From NCBI GenBank assembly GCA_913055625.1, contig CAJXJW010000006.1, forward strand, positions 62,001-126,000: 64,000 nt of DNA. The letters are read 5' to 3'. This DNA comes from an uncultured Pseudomonadota bacterium. Its GTDB lineage: Bacteria; Pseudomonadota; Gammaproteobacteria; Steroidobacterales; Woeseiaceae. A program made the translations under genes and the position numbers. Under the pieces are notes generated by a model. That model was not told the DNA's origin and made no database searches. It saw nothing but the letters and a program-made list of their open reading frames with translations. Positions 8,155 through 17,236 of this stretch are shown piece by piece; within the stretch, counting starts at the first letter, position 1; the number at the start of each line of letters is the position of its first letter.

Positions 8155-9537
8155 GTGAGTGAAAACAGCCGCACATTGCTCATCGTCGAAGACGACCCCG
8201 GCCTGCTCAGCCAGCTGAAATGGTGCTTTGAAGACTACGACGTGTGCACCGCGGAGGACCGCCAATCCGCAATTGCCGAGTTGCGCCGGCGCGAGCCGAT
8301 GGTCGTCCTGCAGGACCTCGGATTGCCGCCGCGCCCTGAGGGCGTCGAGGAAGGGCTCGCGACGCTTGCCGAGACGTTGCGCCTCGCGCCCCACACCAAG
8401 GTCATCGTCGTAACCGGGAATGGCGACCAGGAAAACGCGCTGACGGCCGTGGGGCAGGGCGCCTACGACTTTTACGAGAAGCCCGTCGATACCGAGACGC
8501 TGAAGCTGCTCGTGGACCGCGCGTTCACGATCGCGGAACTGGAGGCGGAGAATCGCCGTCTGCAGAGCAAGGTGAACGAATCGCCGCTCGACGGCATTGT
8601 CGCGGCCAGCGAGGCGATGCTGGCCGTCTGCCGCATGATCGAAAAAGTGGCGCCTACCGACGTGACAACCTTGTTGCTGGGCGAGTCGGGTACCGGCAAG
8701 GAACTGCTTGCCCGTGCACTGCATCGTCTCAGCCCGCGTGCCGGCGGTGCCTTTGTGGCGATCAATTGCGCAGCGATCCCTGAGAACCTGCTTGAATCGG
8801 AGCTGTTCGGCCATGAGAAGGGCGCCTTCACAGGCGCACACAAGCAGACGATCGGCAAGGTCGAGGTCGCCAATGGTGGCACGTTGTTCCTGGACGAGAT
8901 CGGTGACATGCCGATGCCCTTGCAGGCGAAGTTGCTACGGTTCCTGCAGGAACGTGTCATCGAGCGCATCGGCGGGCGCCAGGAGATTCCGGTCGATGTT
9001 CGCGTTGTGTGCGCGACGAACCAGAAGCCGGACGACCTCATCGCACAGGGGTTGTTTCGCGAGGACCTCTACTACCGGATAGCGGAAATTACCATCAACA
9101 TCCCACCCTACCGCGAACGGGAGGAAGGTCGGCTGATCCTCGCGAGGACCTTGCTCCAGAAGTACTGCGAGAAGCAAAAGCGCTCGCTGAACGGTTTCAG
9201 CGAGGACGCCGTTCGCGCGATCGAGTCGTATTCCTGGCCGGGCAACGTGCGCGAGCTCGAGAACAAGATCAAGGGCGCCGTGATCATGGCCGAAGGCAAA
9301 TTGGTCACGGCTGCCGACCTCGGCATCAGTGCGGTTGATGCCGAAGATGAGTCGCTCAACCTTCGGGAAGTGCGCCAGCGTGCGGAGTCGAAGGCAATCC
9401 GCGTAGCGCTCACGCGAAGTTTCGGCAATATCTCGAGAGCTGCTGAGCTGTTAGGCATCACACGGCCGACGCTGTACGACCTCATGAACAAGTACGGCCT
9501 GTCCGCGGAAGGGTATTCGAAAAAGACGGCGTCGTAG
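8155..9537 (+). CDS. prsR: PrsR-type sigma-54 response regulator of exopolysaccharide/PEP-CTERM loci
   Basis: 460 residues from GTG 8155, which has AAGGGA nine bases upstream; ATG 8146 and 8116 are in-frame alternatives. Order: receiver domain with VEDDPGL and phospho-acceptor Asp in [12 protein letters not shown]+ domain with GESGTGKE, the sigma-54-contacting GAFTGA loop and [11 protein letters not shown], then a Fis-type helix-turn-helix ([19 protein letters not shown]). Close matches to the LQDLGLPP and EEGLATL wording are typical of the PEP-CTERM-box response regulator family, which activates sigma-54 promoters of exosortase-associated surface-polysaccharide genes. The usual partner kinase PrsK is not adjacent. 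Its presence agrees with the glycan-type genes at the start of the window. Convergent with glrR across an A/T-rich repeat cluster. Confidence 0.9.
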   Translation: MSENSRTLLIVEDDPGLLSQLKWCFEDYDVCTAEDRQSAIAELRRREPMVVLQDLGLPPRPEGVEEGLATLAETLRLAPHTKVIVVTGNGDQENALTAVGQGAYDFYEKPVDTETLKLLVDRAFTIAELEAENRRLQSKVNESPLDGIVAASEAMLAVCRMIEKVAPTDVTTLLLGESGTGKELLARALHRLSPRAGGAFVAINCAAIPENLLESELFGHEKGAFTGAHKQTIGKVEVANGGTLFLDEIGDMPMPLQAKLLRFLQERVIERIGGRQEIPVDVRVVCATNQKPDDLIAQGLFREDLYYRIAEITINIPPYREREEGRLILARTLLQKYCEKQKRSLNGFSEDAVRAIESYSWPGNVRELENKIKGAVIMAEGKLVTAADLGISAVDAEDESLNLREVRQRAESKAIRVALTRSFGNISRAAELLGITRPTLYDLMNKYGLSAEGYSKKTAS

Positions 9538-9558
9538 CGCCCGCACCGCGGGTGTACT

Positions 9559-9672
9559 GTCAAAAAAAAGGTGTCAAAAAAAAGGTGTCAGGTTTATTTT
9601 TCTCTTTTCTGAAAAATAAACCTGACACCTTTTTTAAAAATAAACCTGACACCTTTTTTTGGTTTATTTTTT
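9559..9672. repeat. A/T-rich repeat cluster, also a bidirectional terminator
   Basis: Copies of an 18-base unit GGTGTCAGGTTTATTTTT fill the gap between two convergent genes. Full copies lie at 9584-9601 (+), 9612-9629 (-) and 9636-9653 (-). Partial copies are the GTCA-plus-A-run units at 9559-9583 and a GGTTTATTTTTT end at 9661-9672. Bases 9578-9602 pair perfectly with 9611-9635, a 25-base stem around an 8-base loop flanked by A and T runs, so transcripts from both sides could terminate here. The last partial copy supplies the TAA stop of glrR. Similar units are, as I recall, spread through some gammaproteobacterial genomes near REP-associated transposases; no transposase is present here. Confidence 0.85.
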
Positions 9673-11015
9673 TATCGGGACTTGAACTGGTCCGGGTTCA
9701 GGTCGTGCCGCGACAATAGCTTGTAGAAGTCGGTTCGGTTGCGCTTCGCGAGGCGTGCGGCCTGGCTGACGTTGCCCTGCGTGATCTGCAGGATCTGTGA
9801 GAGGTAGTTGCGGGTAAACTCGTCGCGCGCATCACTGAACGACAACAACTTGCCGCCATGCTCGCCGAGGCTCTGCTTGACCAGTTCCGCGCTGATGACC
9901 GGTGAGCGTGACAATGCGACGTTCTGACGGACGATGTTGGAGAGCTGCCGGATGTTGCCGGGCCATTCGGCCGTGACGAGCATCTCGACCGCCTCCGGTG
10001 CGTACACCTTGCGCTCCTGTCCGGCCTCACGGGCGATCGTTTGCAGAAAATGCGCAACGAGCAGCGGAATGTCCTCGCGGCGGCCGTCGAGCGTCGGCAA
10101 GCGGATGTTGACCACGTTGAGCCGGTAATAGAGGTCTTCGCGGAAGCGCCCCTGTTTCATGAGTTCCTGGAGGTCCCGGTGCGTCGCCGATATTACGCGG
10201 ACGTCGATGTCGATCGCGTCGGTGCTGCCGACGGGCCTCACCTGGTTCTCTTGCAGGACGCGTAGAAGTTTCACCTGCAACCGCATCGGCATGTCGCCGA
10301 TCTCGTCGAGCAGCAAGGTGCCGCCCTGGGCCGCCTGGAACAGGCCCTTGTGGCTGCGAGTCGCGCCGGTGAACGCGCCTTTCTCGTGGCCGAACAGTTC
10401 GGATTCGAGCAGGTTTTCCGCCATTGCCGAACAATTGATTGCGACGAACGGTTGTCCGCGGCGCGGGCTCGCGTTATGGACTGCCTGCGCGAGAAGTTCC
10501 TTGCCGGTTCCGGATTCGCCGGTGATCAATACGCGCGCATCCGTCGCGGCGACCATCTTCGCCTGGTTCAACACCTCTTTCATGGTGTGGTTTCGCGTGA
10601 TGATGCCGCGTGCCCAGTCCTCGTCGACTTCGACCGAACCGGAGACCTTCATCGCCTTCTCGACGGTGGTCATCAGTTCTTCCTTGTCGATCGGCTTCGT
10701 CAAGAAGCCGAACGCGCCGCTCTGCGTGGCGGCGACCGCGTCCGGAATGGTGCCGTGCGCGGTGATGATCACCACGCGCAGCCCTGGCGAGCGCGACTGG
10801 AGTTCCTTGAGGAGACCAATGCCGTCCATCTTGTCCATGCGAAGGTCGGTGATGACAAGATCCGGCGCGAAGCGGGAGAGGATGGCGAGCGCATCCTGCG
10901 CGCTGTCGACGGCCTCGACCTCGTAGCCTTCCGCGCGCAGCCTGATCGACAGCAGCCGCAACAGGCCCGGGTCGTCATCGACCAGGAGAATTTTTCCGTT
11001 GGATCTGGCAGCCAT
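9672..11015 (-). CDS. glrR: GlrR (QseF) sigma-54 response regulator
   Basis: 447 residues, similar to E. coli GlrR throughout: LVDDDPGLLRLL start, phospho-acceptor Asp57 in VITDLRMDKMDG, TAHGTIPDAVAATQSG, AAA+ with GESGTGKE, an intact GAFTGA loop and [13 protein letters not shown], and a C-terminal Fis-type helix (NVSQAARLAKRNRTDFYKLLSRH) almost identical to GlrR. Phosphorylated by GlrK, it opens sigma-54 promoters of envelope-stress genes, in E. coli rpoE and the small RNA glmY. It is third in the glrK-qseG-glrR operon, 110 bases after the qseG-like gene. Its stop codon is formed by the edge of the repeat cluster, so the C-terminus may have been slightly altered by repeat insertion. Confidence 0.95.
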   Translation of the reverse strand: MAARSNGKILLVDDDPGLLRLLSIRLRAEGYEVEAVDSAQDALAILSRFAPDLVITDLRMDKMDGIGLLKELQSRSPGLRVVIITAHGTIPDAVAATQSGAFGFLTKPIDKEELMTTVEKAMKVSGSVEVDEDWARGIITRNHTMKEVLNQAKMVAATDARVLITGESGTGKELLAQAVHNASPRRGQPFVAINCSAMAENLLESELFGHEKGAFTGATRSHKGLFQAAQGGTLLLDEIGDMPMRLQVKLLRVLQENQVRPVGSTDAIDIDVRVISATHRDLQELMKQGRFREDLYYRLNVVNIRLPTLDGRREDIPLLVAHFLQTIAREAGQERKVYAPEAVEMLVTAEWPGNIRQLSNIVRQNVALSRSPVISAELVKQSLGEHGGKLLSFSDARDEFTRNYLSQILQITQGNVSQAARLAKRNRTDFYKLLSRHDLNPDQFKSR

Positions 11016-11125
11016 TAGGGGGAGAAGCGCGTACTTTCACACGGTCTGCAAGGGTAGACCGTCAGCCACGCCGGGGCAAGTAAATCGTTAAAAAACAAGA
11101 CGTTTGTCGCCAAAGAGCGACGTCT

Positions 11126-11758
11126 TTACTGGCCCTGCTCGCGAATCGATTGTTCGATCGAGGTGATGGCCTCGAGCTTTTCCTCGGCATCCGTCAGTTC
11201 GGCACGCAGGCGCCGGTTCTCGGCCTCGACCGTCGCCAGACGCTGCGCAAGCGCCTGCTCCTCGGTTCGGTCCGGCCGGGAACTCGCCTCCCGCAGTCGG
11301 CGCGTCTCCGACTCGATGACGAGCCGGTCTTCCACGGCGTTCAGGTAAATGTGAGCGAGGGCGACCTCCGACGGCGTCAGGAGCGCCGACTGGGACAGGA
11401 TTTCGCGCAACAGGCTCTGCGCCCGCTGCAGGTCGGTCTGTGAGTGACCGGGTGTCGCCATCACCAGGGCAAACCGCAGGTTCGTCGACGGGTCCGGTGT
11501 CAGCGTTGCCGCCGATTCGGCGTCCGCGAAAATCTCGACCTGCGTGGCCGGGTCGCCCGTCGCCAGGAGGTCGAGTTCCCGCAGGTAGTCGTCGGCGCTC
11601 GGCGCACCGGGCGTGACGGGCTGGTTTCCCGGGCCGCTGCTGCCGCCCGGCGTTACCCGGTCCAGCCAGCTGCCGGTCGACCCGCAGGCCGCGAGACACA
11701 GCGCTGCGGCCGCGAGCGCGGCGGAGCGAACCGGCAAGTTGTGTCGACGACTATTCAT
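11126..11758 (-). CDS. QseG-like outer-membrane lipoprotein
   Basis: 210 residues. Signal peptide with lipobox LCLAAC (anchored Cys about residue 25), a Gly/Pro-rich linker, a helical repeat-like middle (60-150) and a C-terminal coiled coil (about 160-205, ESETRRLREASS then TVEAENRRLRAEL). Sequence identity to E. coli QseG is not obvious by eye; the call rests on position between glrK and glrR, size, and the lipoprotein plus helical design. QseG is an outer-membrane lipoprotein that controls the activity of the GlrK/QseE kinase. It overlaps glrK by 8 bases, so translation is probably coupled. Confidence 0.8.
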   Translation of the reverse strand: MNSRRHNLPVRSAALAAAALCLAACGSTGSWLDRVTPGGSSGPGNQPVTPGAPSADDYLRELDLLATGDPATQVEIFADAESAATLTPDPSTNLRFALVMATPGHSQTDLQRAQSLLREILSQSALLTPSEVALAHIYLNAVEDRLVIESETRRLREASSRPDRTEEQALAQRLATVEAENRRLRAELTDAEEKLEAITSIEQSIREQGQ

Positions 11759-13220
11759 TGGCTGCCAGCTTTTCCGTTCGGACCACCTGTTTTTGCTGCG
11801 GGACGCTCACGCGAAAATGTGCGCCCGGAAACTCGCCCGTGTCGAGCAATTCGACCGAACCGTTATGCGCCTGGATGCACTCCAGCACCACCGACAATCC
11901 GATTCCGGTCCCGGCGACCTGGCCGCCTTGTTCGCGGCGGCCCTGGAAGAACGCATCGAAGATACGCGGGCGTTCATCTTCCGGGATTCCGGGGCCCGTG
12001 TCTGCGAATTCGATAACAAAACCGCCCGGCACCGCCCCGGCGCGAATCGTGACAAAGCCGCCCTTGGGCGTGAATTTAACCGAATTGGACAAAAAATTGT
12101 CCAGGACGGTGCGAAGTTTGTCCCGGTCCGCGTTCACGACGATGTCCTCGACATCGAGGCGAAGCTGGATTTGCGCGGCCTTCAGCGCCAGCCGCTGCTC
12201 CCTCGCGACAGAGATCACAAGGGCGCGCAACGGAAAGTCGGACAGGGAGAGGACCTCGTTCTTCGTCTGCCACGCGCTGAAACTGAGCAGGTTTTCGATG
12301 AGCTGGAGCAGCTTCAGGCCGTTTAGTCGCAGGATGTCCGCGACTTCACGCTGACCCGGGTCGAGATCGCCGAGCGTGCCGTCCAGCAACAACTCCGTGC
12401 CTTCGCGGATATTGGCGAGCGGCGTCTTGAGTTCGTGCGACATGTGGCGCAGGAAGCGGTTTTTTTCCTGCGCGAGTTCCAGCAAGCGTACGCGCAGCCA
12501 CTCGAGCTGGCGACCGAGCTTTTCGAGATCCTGCGGCCCTTCGACGACGATCGGCTTGGAAAAGCCGCTGCGTCCGAGCTGCTCGATGGCATTGTCGATC
12601 TGCCGGATGGGCCGGGCGACCAGCAGGATGAAGAACAGCACGATGATGATGGTTCCGGGAACCAGCGCCGCGACCTGCCAGGCCGAGATGCGTTGTGCTT
12701 CCCGGGTGCTGGACTGCAGCGCGACCAGCATGCTGTCCACGTAGTCGCTGAGTTGCCGTGTCAGGCGCGACACGTTTGCCTTGATTTCCGCGAAGCGGGC
12801 GACGATCTCCTGGGACTCGACAGTACCGATTTCCTGTCCCGTGATCGCATCGACGATCGCGCGCGATTCGCTGTCCACGGCGTCGAGCAAGGGTGTCGCC
12901 CCGGCCGCATCGGCCAGCGGGCGCATCTTCAGCAGGCGCTGCTGAATCGTTTCGAGATCCTGCCTGACGAGCTGACGGGTGTCGTTGTTGCGCAACACGA
13001 CATACTGGCGCGTTACCCGCTCGAGGGAGCCGACGTGCTCAGCAAGGAGACGGTTGTTCTCAGCCGCGGTAACGCCGGTATTGACGAGCGCCTCGCCTTC
13101 CTCCGCCACGCGGTCCAGGCTCCAGAGCGCCCAGAGCACCGAGAACAACAGCGGCAACGTCACGAGGCCGAAGCCGACCAGAATCAGGCCATTCAGGGAT
13201 CTCGGGCGGCGGAATGTCAT
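11751..13220 (-). CDS. glrK: GlrK (QseE) sensor histidine kinase
   Basis: 489 residues. Two membrane spans (about 10-35 and 182-202) enclose a helical periplasmic sensor, then a HAMP linker, a dimerisation helix with phospho-accepting His262 (RHMSHELKTPLAN), and an HATPase domain with the N box (NFLSNSVKFTPKGG), G1 box (DTGPGIPEDE) and GTGIGLSVV. It is the kinase for GlrR and senses envelope stress. First gene of the three-gene operon; galE on the same strand ends 38 bases upstream, so no room remains for a glmY-like RNA gene directly before glrK. Confidence 0.92.
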   Translation of the reverse strand: MTFRRPRSLNGLILVGFGLVTLPLLFSVLWALWSLDRVAEEGEALVNTGVTAAENNRLLAEHVGSLERVTRQYVVLRNNDTRQLVRQDLETIQQRLLKMRPLADAAGATPLLDAVDSESRAIVDAITGQEIGTVESQEIVARFAEIKANVSRLTRQLSDYVDSMLVALQSSTREAQRISAWQVAALVPGTIIIVLFFILLVARPIRQIDNAIEQLGRSGFSKPIVVEGPQDLEKLGRQLEWLRVRLLELAQEKNRFLRHMSHELKTPLANIREGTELLLDGTLGDLDPGQREVADILRLNGLKLLQLIENLLSFSAWQTKNEVLSLSDFPLRALVISVAREQRLALKAAQIQLRLDVEDIVVNADRDKLRTVLDNFLSNSVKFTPKGGFVTIRAGAVPGGFVIEFADTGPGIPEDERPRIFDAFFQGRREQGGQVAGTGIGLSVVLECIQAHNGSVELLDTGEFPGAHFRVSVPQQKQVVRTEKLAANE

Positions 13221-13258
13221 GCGCGGAGTCTACCACCCGTGCCGGCTCTAAAGACGCG

Positions 13259-14269
13259 TCAGGCCGCCCAGTAGGCCGTCGGGTCGCGCGCCGCGATCTT
13301 GCGTTCCCAGGCAAGCGCCGTTTCCACGATCACGTCGAGGTTGTCGAAGCGCGGCGACCAATCCAGGGTCTGTCGAATCCGGTCTGCCACGGCGACGAGT
13401 TCGGGCGGATCGCCCGCCCGTCGTGCTTCCTCGCGAATCACGAGTGGCGCCTTGTTGGCGTGCTCGACGGCGCGCAGCACGTCGCGCACGCTGTAGCCGT
13501 GTCCGTAGCCGCAATTCAGTATCGTGGAAGTCCCGCCGCCGCGAAGGTAGTCGAGTGCCGCCAGGTGCGCAGACGCGAGGTCTTCGACGTGGATGTAGTC
13601 GCGGAGCCCGGTGCCATCCGGCGTGGGGTAATCCGTGCCGAATATCGAAACGTGCGGGCGCCTGCCGACTGCCGCCTCGCAGGCGACCTTGACCAGCAGC
13701 GTCGCGTTCGGCGTCGACTGGCCGATCGTTCCGCTCGGTTCGCACCCCGCCACATTGAAGTAGCGCAGCGACACGTAGCTTGGGCCGCCGGCGTCGGCCA
13801 GGTCACGCAGCATCCACTCGGTCATCAGCTTGGACGTGCCGTAAGGGTTGATGGGCGACGTTTCCGTCGACTCGTCCGCCTTGCCGGTTGCAAGAATCCC
13901 GTAGACCGCGGCCGTGGACGAGAATACGACGTGGCGGACACCGTGCCGATTTGCGACGTCGAGCAGCGTGCGGCTGTTAGCGGTGTTGTTCAGGTAGTAC
14001 TTGAGCGGGCGCGCGACGGACTCGGGCACGACCGTGTGCGCGGCGAAGTGCATGACCGTGTCGATGTCGTACTTTGCGAACAGGGACTCCAGCAATGCCT
14101 CGTCGCCGGTATCGCCGACGACCAGTTCACCACTGGTGACGGCTTCGCGAAAACCGGTGCTCAGGTTGTCCAAGGTGACCACCGTCTCGCCCCTTTCCCC
14201 GAGTTGCCTCAGTACGTGGCTGCCGATGTAACCGGCGCCGCCGGTCAGAAGTATCGTCTTGGTTTTCAT
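13259..14269 (-). CDS. galE: UDP-glucose 4-epimerase
   Basis: 336 residues, the standard GalE length. Extended SDR fold with NAD loop GGAGYIGSH (10-18), catalytic Ser/Thr in FSSTAAVYG (116-124), Tyr143 and Lys147 (NPYGTSK), and the substrate-side RYFNVAG, LRDYIHVEDL and NCGYGHGYSV. It interconverts UDP-glucose and UDP-galactose (or the N-acetyl forms) and so feeds the Leloir pathway and surface polysaccharide. It lies just ahead of glrK on the same strand with a 38-base gap and could be co-transcribed with it. AAAAAAACTCG precedes the ATG, so the ribosome site is weak. Confidence 0.95.
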   Translation of the reverse strand: MKTKTILLTGGAGYIGSHVLRQLGERGETVVTLDNLSTGFREAVTSGELVVGDTGDEALLESLFAKYDIDTVMHFAAHTVVPESVARPLKYYLNNTANSRTLLDVANRHGVRHVVFSSTAAVYGILATGKADESTETSPINPYGTSKLMTEWMLRDLADAGGPSYVSLRYFNVAGCEPSGTIGQSTPNATLLVKVACEAAVGRRPHVSIFGTDYPTPDGTGLRDYIHVEDLASAHLAALDYLRGGGTSTILNCGYGHGYSVRDVLRAVEHANKAPLVIREEARRAGDPPELVAVADRIRQTLDWSPRFDNLDVIVETALAWERKIAARDPTAYWAA

Positions 14270-14458
14270 CGAGTTTTTTTCCGACTTTGCGCAGCTCCGA
14301 AGCGTCGTCGAGCCGCTGCCCTGAACTTTGACCGGCCAAGTCTATCAATACCCATCGGGCATTTTCGGACCTGCATCGCACAAAAAGGTGTCGATTCGGT
14401 CACGGCAATGTGAACCACGTTTTGGGCGGGTTCATATTCGGCGGTTATCATCCGGGGT

Positions 14459-14478
14459 CGGCCACCTGGCAGTGGCCG
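14459..14478 (+). promoter_or_regulatory. Hairpin just upstream of the ribosome site
   Basis: CGGCCAC (14459-14465) and GTGGCCG (14472-14478) form a perfect 7-base-pair stem with a 6-base loop, followed by GTTTTG and, a few bases on, the GAGGAGA ribosome site of the metalloprotease-like gene. A weak promoter candidate lies upstream (TTGGGC, 18 bases, TATCAT at about 14423-14452). The hairpin could shield the start region or stabilise the mRNA. Confidence 0.45.
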
Positions 14479-14494
14479 GTTTTGAGGAGAGCCA

Positions 14495-16576
14495 ATGCAC
14501 GAGGTGCGTTCGCAGGGAAGGCCGCCGGTGGCGGTTGCCGGCAAGGCGGGTTCGTCTGTCCTGGTCATGGCCATGCTGGTCCTCGGCGCTTGTGGCGGAG
14601 GCGGCGGTGGTGGTGACGATGTCCCGACGCCGCCGGCGAACCGGGCGCCGGTCGCTCACGCCGGTGCCGACCAGACTGTCGCCGAGAATACCGTGGTGTC
14701 GCTGGACGGCAGCCTGAGCAGCGACCCGGATACCGGTGACACGCTGACGTACGCGTGGACCCAGACATCGGGGCCCGCCGTCACCCTCGACAATGCCGGT
14801 GGTGCGGCGCCAACGTTCACGGCGCCGGACGTGGCCGCAGGCACGCCGGAAGCGCTGGTCTTCGAGCTCTCCGTCAGCGACGGTGCGTTGTCGAGTACCG
14901 ACACGGTAACGATCAATGTCCAGGAAGGCCAGGCGACCGTCACGATCTCGGGGCGCGTGAATTACGAGTTCGTGCCGCCCAATCCCGGGTGCAGCGGCCT
15001 GAATTTCGCCGGCACCGTTGCCAGGCCGATCCGCGCGGCGACCGTTCAGATCATCGACGACGCGGCGGGTACCGTCATCGCGTCGACGACGTCGAACGAT
15101 GTCGGGGATTACTCGATCGCGAATATCCCGGCGCTGACGATGGTCAGGCTCCGCGTCCGGGCCGAATTGAAGCGCAGCGGCAGCCCGAGCTGGGACGTCG
15201 AGATTCGCGACAATTACGACGACTCGGGCAGCCCGCCGCCGCTGCAGCAGCGACCGCTCTACGTCGTCGACAGCGCCGCCTTCAATGCCGGCGGCGCGGA
15301 CCAGACACGCAACCTGACCGCACCGACCGGCTGGGGCGTTACGAGCTACACCGGCAATCGCGCGGCCGCGCCATTCTCGATCCTGGACGCGATCTATTCC
15401 GGCATGCAGCTCGTACTGACGGTCAGCCCCGGCGCGACGTTCGACCCGCTCGACGCCTACTGGAGCGTCAACAACACGTCCGACAATGGGGATATCAATC
15501 TCGGCGAGCTCGGCTCGTCGTTTTACTCGAGCGACCCGGAAGGGGATTCTGTCCGCAACCCGTCGCTGTTCCTGCTGGGCGATGCAAGCAATGACACCGA
15601 GGAATTCGACCAGAACGTCGTCGCCCACGAGTGGGGACATTATTTCGAGGATTCGTTTTCACGTTCCGATTCCATCGGCGGGGCGCATGCCCTCGGCGAT
15701 TCGCTCGATGCGCGCGTCGCTTTCGGCGAAGGCTGGGCCACGGCACTGGCGGCCATGGCGCTGGCGGAACCGCAATACTGCGACACGGGCGCGGCGGGCA
15801 GCGGGAACGGCTTCGGCATCAATGCCGAGAGCAGCAACTTCGGTCCGCAGGGTTGGTTCAACGAGGTCTCGGTCGTCACGTTGCTGTGGGACCTGTACGA
15901 CGACAACGACGAGGGGAATGACGCGGGCTCCCTCGGTTTTGCGCCGATTTTTGCCACGATGACCGGGCCGCAGGCCAGCACGGCGGCGTTTACCAGCGTG
16001 TTCAGTTTTGCCGCCGAGTTGCGTTCGATGCTGGACAGTACCGACCAGGCATTCCTCGACGCGCAGCTCACGCGTGAGAACATTACGCCGACGGTGATCG
16101 ATATCTGGGGCGACACGGAAACCAACGACATCGGTGGCGGCCGTGACGTGCTGCCCCTGTACACGGATCACGTGGCAGACGGCAGCGTGCTGAACGTCTG
16201 CACGAACAGCGACTACGACCGGCCGGACCGCACCGGCAACAAGCTGGCCGAACACCGGTTCCTGCGCCTGACCGTGCCGGCGACCGATACCTACGACGTG
16301 CTGGTCGAGACGACGACGCCGACGCCGCCGACAGCCGATCCAGACGACCGCGACCAGAGCGATCCCGACGTCTACATTTACGGCAACGGGACCTTCGTCG
16401 CATTCGGCAACAGCCCGGATGAAAACATCGAGGCCTTCCCGACGCAGCTTCCGCTGCAGGCAGGTACCACCTACGTCGTCGACATCGAGGAATGGCGGTT
16501 CAGCGATGCGGACGGCGCGCCATCGAGTTATCCGCAACAGATTTGCTTCGATGTATCCTTTACGCAGACACCCTGA
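14495..16576 (+). CDS. Lipoprotein with Ig/PKD-like domain and HEXXH metalloprotease signature
   Basis: 693 residues. Lipobox VLGAC (Cys33) is followed by a run of seven glycines. Residues 50-148 are a PKD/REJ-like beta domain (APVAHAGADQTV, DGSLSSDPDTGDTLTYAW, ELSVSDG). Residues 150-230 look like a carboxypeptidase-regulatory beta sandwich. The centre has HEWGH at 378-382 and, 29 residues later, GEGW with Glu412, which is the two-His/one-Glu pattern of gluzincin zinc proteases. Hydrophobic helix VVTLLWDLYD follows. The C-terminus (about 580-690) is a beta-rich domain with an acidic loop (PTADPDDRDQSDPDVYIYG) that may bind calcium. I infer a surface-anchored protease; I do not recognise a named family. 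A small lipoprotein gene follows by 19 bases. Confidence 0.7.
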   Translation: MHEVRSQGRPPVAVAGKAGSSVLVMAMLVLGACGGGGGGGDDVPTPPANRAPVAHAGADQTVAENTVVSLDGSLSSDPDTGDTLTYAWTQTSGPAVTLDNAGGAAPTFTAPDVAAGTPEALVFELSVSDGALSSTDTVTINVQEGQATVTISGRVNYEFVPPNPGCSGLNFAGTVARPIRAATVQIIDDAAGTVIASTTSNDVGDYSIANIPALTMVRLRVRAELKRSGSPSWDVEIRDNYDDSGSPPPLQQRPLYVVDSAAFNAGGADQTRNLTAPTGWGVTSYTGNRAAAPFSILDAIYSGMQLVLTVSPGATFDPLDAYWSVNNTSDNGDINLGELGSSFYSSDPEGDSVRNPSLFLLGDASNDTEEFDQNVVAHEWGHYFEDSFSRSDSIGGAHALGDSLDARVAFGEGWATALAAMALAEPQYCDTGAAGSGNGFGINAESSNFGPQGWFNEVSVVTLLWDLYDDNDEGNDAGSLGFAPIFATMTGPQASTAAFTSVFSFAAELRSMLDSTDQAFLDAQLTRENITPTVIDIWGDTETNDIGGGRDVLPLYTDHVADGSVLNVCTNSDYDRPDRTGNKLAEHRFLRLTVPATDTYDVLVETTTPTPPTADPDDRDQSDPDVYIYGNGTFVAFGNSPDENIEAFPTQLPLQAGTTYVVDIEEWRFSDADGAPSSYPQQICFDVSFTQTP

Positions 16577-16595
16577 CGTCCACGGGAACCGAATC

Positions 16596-17174
16596 ATGCG
16601 CTTTCATTGCATCAAGACCCTTGCCGCGACGGCATTCCTCGCCGCCGGATGCAGCCCGCCGGGCAGTGACGGGCAGCCGGCGGCCGCCGATAGCCCGGCA
16701 CCGCCGCCCGACGTCACGTTCATACCCGCGGACGACGCCGCGGAGACCGCCAAAGTATCCGGACCGGTGTCCATCGCGTACCGGATCATCGGCCAGCCCG
16801 TCGTCGGCCAGCCGCTCGCGATCGATCTCGCGGTGACGTCGTCGCTGGGCCGTCAGCCGGTGCGCCTCGACTACCGGATCGTCGACACCTCGGCCCTGCG
16901 GCTCGGCGACGCGCAGACCGCGTTTGCCACCATTGCCGCGAGTTCGGCAGACGTCACCACCGGCGAGCAGCAGGTGACGGTCGTGCCGATGCGCGATGGC
17001 CGCCTGTACCTGAACGTCGCGGCGACGGTCGACACGGCCGAGGGCAGCATGTCCACGGTCACGGCAATTCCCATCCAGGTGGGCGACCTGCGCCGGGAAC
17101 CCGTGAGCAATGGCGTGATCACGACGGACGAGGACGGCAACGCGATTCGCGTGCTGGGCGGCGAGGAGCGCTAG
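16596..17174 (+). CDS. Small lipoprotein, partner of the metalloprotease-like gene
   Basis: 192 residues from ATG 16596; longer in-frame starts lie inside the upstream gene and would spoil the signal peptide. Lipobox LAAGC places the anchored Cys at residue 19, followed by a Pro/Ala/Asp-rich linker. Residues about 55-165 alternate beta strands in the manner of an Ig-like sandwich (VSIAYRIIG, AIDLAVTSS, LDYRIVD, VTVVPMRDGRLYLNVAATV). I do not recognise the family. The 19-base gap suggests co-expression, so it may be a binding partner, inhibitor or substrate of the HEXXH lipoprotein. A terminator-like structure follows. Confidence 0.75.
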   Translation: MRFHCIKTLAATAFLAAGCSPPGSDGQPAAADSPAPPPDVTFIPADDAAETAKVSGPVSIAYRIIGQPVVGQPLAIDLAVTSSLGRQPVRLDYRIVDTSALRLGDAQTAFATIAASSADVTTGEQQVTVVPMRDGRLYLNVAATVDTAEGSMSTVTAIPIQVGDLRREPVSNGVITTDEDGNAIRVLGGEER

Positions 17175-17236
17175 CCGCTTTTCTTATGTAAAAGACCTGA
17201 GACCGAATCTCCGAATTGGGCTACAAGTTGCTGATT

